Source: Phoenix dactylifera (Eukaryota > Streptophyta > Magnoliopsida > Arecales > Arecaceae). Taken from it: a DNA stretch of 64,000 bases. Position 1 is the stretch's first letter. Each line of letters begins with the position of its first letter. The notes beneath the pieces were generated by a model that made no database searches, was not told the DNA's origin, and was given only the letters and a program-made list of their open reading frames with translations. This document shows positions 60,679 to 64,000 of the stretch, one piece after another. The position numbers and the translations under genes were made by a program. The stretch spans positions 24,252,013-24,316,012 of the forward strand of contig NC_052402.1 in NCBI RefSeq assembly GCF_009389715.1. Direction: 5' to 3'.

Positions 60679-62993
60679 TCAGCTTGGAGGAACCCCTGGG
60701 TCGGGAACGGCGAGCACACCCGCAAGGGGTAGGGAGACAGTTGGAGAATCAGCAGGCAATGGCATCGAAGGGGAGTCGAGGAGGGAGACCCCACTCAGGT
60801 CAATTTCGGGGTATCTAGCGGACACCCTCGCCAGGCCTTCATCGAAGCCTAAGACAAAGGAGTCGGACCCCGCGTCCGACATGTCACGGATGAACTCGGC
60901 GGACTGACGATAGGCATGTACCGCCTGACGCCCGATTTTCGCGCTCTTCTCGGCCAGCGCCGCCTCCGCTCGCTCCGTAATCTGAGCTTTCGCTTCCATG
61001 ACCTTCGCCACAATCCGGTCGTCCGCCTCGGAGGAGACCCTCAGCAGATCGGCCCGAGCCTCCATGTGCTTCGCCGCGGCAGCAACGCGAGCAGCCTCAG
61101 CCTCCTCCAGGCGCGAATGAAGCTCCTGGTTGCTCGCGCGGGACTCCTCCAAGGCCGATTCCAATTCGGCCAGCTTGGCTTCAAGAGATCGGGCTCGGTT
61201 GCGGGCGTTGTCGGCTGACTGCTGGGCCTTCTCCCACCTCTCCCGGAAGTCGGCAGCCTTCCGGGACTGCTCTTCGGCCCGCTCCTCCGCCTTCCTGATC
61301 TCGCCTTCGAGACCCGAGGCAACCTTGAGTTGCTCCTGAGTCTCCAACAGTTGCCTCTCGAGGGCGGCGAAGCCGAGTACCCGCTCTTCGGCCACCTGGA
61401 GCCTCGTCTCGAGGTCCCTGGTCGTCCTCCCCGCCGCAGCCTGGCCTCCCTCCTCTACAGCTTTCAGTCGGCTCTCGGCCCTCGCCAGAAGCCTCGCCTG
61501 TTCCTCGTGGCTCTCCTCCAGACGGATCATGTACTGGGCGAGCTAAGAGATAGGAAAAATGAGGGCGTCAGGCGGGGATCAATAGAGCCTATAAATGACG
61601 AAAGCGGCCAGAAGAACACTCACCGACATGAGACAGACGCAGCTGGCAGCTCCGACGTCAGGGATCCCCATCTGTCGGACCCGCCTACGGTCACTCTCCA
61701 GCAGCACCGTCTCGATGAGGTTTCGGGCGCCGGCGAAAGTGAAGGCTGACCCCGACTTCGCCCCGGAGCCGGACGGTGGTTCTGCGGCCTTACCCTTACC
61801 CATTGCTTGGGGGAGAGTCATGCTGACCGCGCTCGGGGCGGGGGCCGCTCCAGAAATCGACAGGGTCCCGCTCGGCCGGGGCCTCGGCGCGCTCCTTCTC
61901 GTATCATCCGAAGCCGACCGAGTCGAAGGCCGGGCTGGGGACCGATCGCGTCCGACCCGGCCGTCTCGGGCGCGCTCGGGTGACGCCTCCGGAAAAGCGG
62001 TAGTCTCATCACCGGAGGGCTGATACGGCGTCAACTGTCGGTCCGAGCCCGCGGCGTCCCCCTGATCGGTGGGTCCGGACCCGTCTGTCGGCGTCGGAGT
62101 CACCTGCTGGCGGGACTTCTTCGCCGGTGGGACCCCGCTCGGAGGAGTCCGTTTCTTCCTCCGGACCGCTTCCAGTAGGGACGCCCTACTGACAGCCATC
62201 GCCTTGTCCGACCGCATGACGTCGTCGATTTCTGCAAAAAGGACGAGATGGTCGGAGACTGAGAAAGATGGAAAGAAGAAACGAAAGAGGAGAAAAGAGC
62301 TAAAAAAGAAGTGGTGGCGGGCTCACGGTCGGTGGGGACCGAGCTCAGACCGACGTTCACCAAGGCATCCTCAGAAATAAGGCGGGCCACCGGGGGAAGC
62401 CGGCCCTCGGCAACCAGCCCCCTCAAGACGGCAACGCCATCGGACTCCTCCCTCGACAACCTCGATAAGCCGATCGGAGACTTCATCGGCGTCTCCCAGG
62501 TTGTCCCGATTCCCCAAGAGGGATCTACGTCAATGAAAAAGAAACGCTCCTTCCAGCCGTGAATGGAGGAAGGAGCATCCTTGACGAGGCCGCACCCTCG
62601 CCGCGCCGCGAAGCACCACCACCCTCTGTCCCGGGGGTGGCCATTCAGGCCGTAGCATTCCCAAAAGACATTCAGGGTGGCGGGAACCTCGTGCATGCGG
62701 CAGAGAACCTGGAAGGCCGTCAGGGTGCGCCATGAGTTCGGCACCAGTTGCGTCGGCGCCACTCTTAAACCCCGAAGCACCTGCACGACTAAGTCCGAGG
62801 GGGGAAAGCGGAACCCAGCCCGAAGGATGTCCTCATTGATGGCGACCTTCCCTGGAGGAGGATGGGACATCCTCTCCTCAGGCCCCGGGAGCGTAATGTT
62901 GCAGGCTTCGGGAAGGTGGTACCGGGCCACGAACCTATCTAGGTCTTCAGGGACCAGCTCCGACTGAATGCGGTCCGCCCTTACTTCGTCCAT
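60679..62993 (-). CDS. Antisense gene of the Tat element, three predicted exons
   Basis: It lies on the strand opposite gag-pol, between the minisatellites and the 3' LTR, where several Tat-lineage elements carry an antisense gene. Exon blocks are about 62993-62327, 62231-61624 and 61542-60679, divided by introns of about 96 and 81 bp with GTGAGC/TTTTTGCAG and GTGAGT/CTCTTAG borders; the reading phase is kept across both. The first block resembles the domain named putative gypsy-type transposon (LPEACNITLPGPEERM, GWWCFAARRG). The second is Pro/Ser/Arg-rich and probably disordered. The third is a long coiled coil rich in Ala/Glu/Arg. The function is unknown. It looks whole, about 710 codons. 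Confidence 0.7.
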
Positions 62994-63512
62994 CCCTAAT
63001 GGCCAGTGAACCTACGGTCAGGACGGGGTCAAGAGGGGGGAAGGCACCGGAACGACTGGAGTACACTAACACGAAAGGAAAAAGTACGGAGAGCCCTAAA
63101 TTGAAGAGTGGGGCAACTCACCGGAAAGAAAGGAAGAACGGCTCCGAGAGCGTCAAAGGAGGAGCGAACGAACAGTTCGGCGGCAATGGCAGCGGCACAA
63201 GGGAGAAACTTGAAGATGCCTGTGAAGAGAAAGGCGGACGGGGGAGGGCCCCCGATTAAATAGGCGGAAAGGCGGGTGACGCCTCGGTGACGCCAGAGGA
63301 CGCCTGGCTGCCGAAAGTTTGTTCACGCCCCAAAGGCGAATCGACGCCATTAAGGAAGGATGTCCGCCGAAATCCGCAGACCGCCAGATCAGCGACAACT
63401 GCCATACGCCATAAAGAAGGCGGGAAGCTCGGAGCGCGCGCGCCTTTCCGAGGGATGGCGGCAATCTCGAAGCATCACTCCCTTCACCCGTTCCCCTCCT
63501 GGTTCCAGGCTC
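62994..63512. other. Region between the antisense gene and the 3' LTR
   Basis: About 520 bp without an ORF I can support. It would hold the promoter of the antisense gene, read away from the 3' LTR. A TATA-like word (ttaaatag) lies at about 63255-63262, read right to left as ctatttaa. Confidence 0.4.
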
Positions 63513-63528
63513 GGGAGTGGGGGGCTAC
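63513..63528 (+). other. Gypsy polypurine tract
   Basis: gggagtggggggctac immediately precedes the TG of the 3' LTR, as expected for the plus-strand primer. Confidence 0.7.
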
Positions 63529-64000
63529 TGTTACGGGGGAACTTAGCCACCATGCCCCACGTGACCGGCACGCGCGCCCAGGAAGACTACGGCTGCCCCT
63601 TGATCCAGCAATCCGACCTCGGGTCGGATATCTTCGGCTCCGCAGCCCGACCCCGAGTCGGCTGCCCCTTGATCCAGCAATCCGACCTCGGGTCGGATAT
63701 CTTCGGCTCTGCAGCCCGACCCCGAGTCGGCTGCCCCTTGATCCAGCAATCCGACCTCGGGTCGGATATCTTCGGCTCCGCAGCCCGACCCCGAGTCGGC
63801 TGCCCCTTGATCCAGCAATCCGACCTCGGGTCGGATATCTTCGGCTCCGCAGCCCGACCCCGAGTCGGCTGCCCCTTGATCCAGCAATCCGACCCCGAGT
63901 CGGCAATCTCTCGACAACAACAGACTGTTCCTCTGAGGCACGCCGCGGCCCCCTGCTCCACTACTCCCTGCAACGGCCGTATCCGGCGCTGCCCCACGAT
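63529..64000 (+). repeat. Gypsy 3' LTR (partial, cut by window end)
   Basis: It starts TGTTACGGGGG and matches the 5' LTR almost perfectly. The 69-bp units start at 63593, 63662, 63731 and 63800, with a partial at 63869, two more full units than the 5' LTR. Confidence 0.92.

Larger units (their letters stand above)
51564..64000 (+). mobile_element. Gypsy LTR retrotransposon, Tat lineage (3' end beyond window)
   Basis: At least 12.4 kb. It starts TGTTACGGGGG inside an array spacer (after tatataac, where other copies continue ccatgcaatc) and shows a second LTR start at 63529. The order gag, protease, reverse transcriptase, RNase H, a second archaeal-type RNase H, integrase, then a long 3' region with an antisense gene is typical of the Tat lineage (Retand/RIRE2/Grande relatives). 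The coding region looks broken, about one break. The visible LTR parts are almost identical apart from repeat number, so the insertion is very young. The target duplication cannot be checked because the 3' end lies outside. Confidence 0.92.

Noticed and set aside
63484-63997. Minus-strand ORFs with SRGSRLGVGLRSRRYPTRG repeats in the Gypsy LTRs
   Set aside because: The 69-bp unit is a multiple of three, so any frame through it stays open; they lie in the LTR and lack domain features.

Overview
The window is repetitive DNA from a plant nuclear genome, most likely a monocot. Both large retrotransposons have plant-only architectures: a SIRE/Maximus-type Copia with an extra ORF, and a Tat-type Gypsy with an additional RNase H and an antisense gene. 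The palindrome-rich Copia LTRs make me think of palms or related commelinids, but I cannot name a species. I found no ordinary host protein-coding gene.

Layout. (1) 1-51563 is a tandem macro-repeat with a period of about 13.7 kb: copy 1 at 1-11397 (shortened), copy 2 at 11398-25097 (13,700 bp), and copy 3 from 25098, split by one retroelement and cut off by another. Each copy starts with about 2.5 kb of AT-rich DNA holding two related MITE-like elements. The second has a GC-rich, purine-tailed insert. The rest of each copy is an array of small modules. (2) 27779-39614 is a young Copia element with a 5-bp target duplication (AGACC), inserted into copy 3. (3) 51564 to the window end is a young Gypsy/Tat element that ends copy 3; its 3' LTR runs off the window.

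The array is the most unusual part. Its basic modules are about 190-200 bp. Each has a head that resembles a degenerate elongator tRNA-Met gene (recognisable box B, often box A), then two short conserved dyads, then an oligo-T run, so each looks like a complete RNA polymerase III unit. Two modules plus a roughly 425-bp spacer with long terminal inverted repeats form a unit of about 970 bp. I count more than 60 heads by eye. In copies 1 and 2 the last part of the array is turned round, making an inverted repeat with arms of about 2.5 kb around a centre of about 1.0 kb. The two copies also differ by deletions and duplications, some with breakpoints inside the tRNA-like head.

The retroelements add their own oddities. 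The Copia LTRs carry about two dozen copies of a 10-bp palindrome spaced about 21 bp apart. The Gypsy LTRs carry 69-bp repeats in different copy number at the two ends and a TATA-like box inside a perfect inverted repeat. The Gypsy 3' part has two related minisatellites and a three-exon antisense gene.
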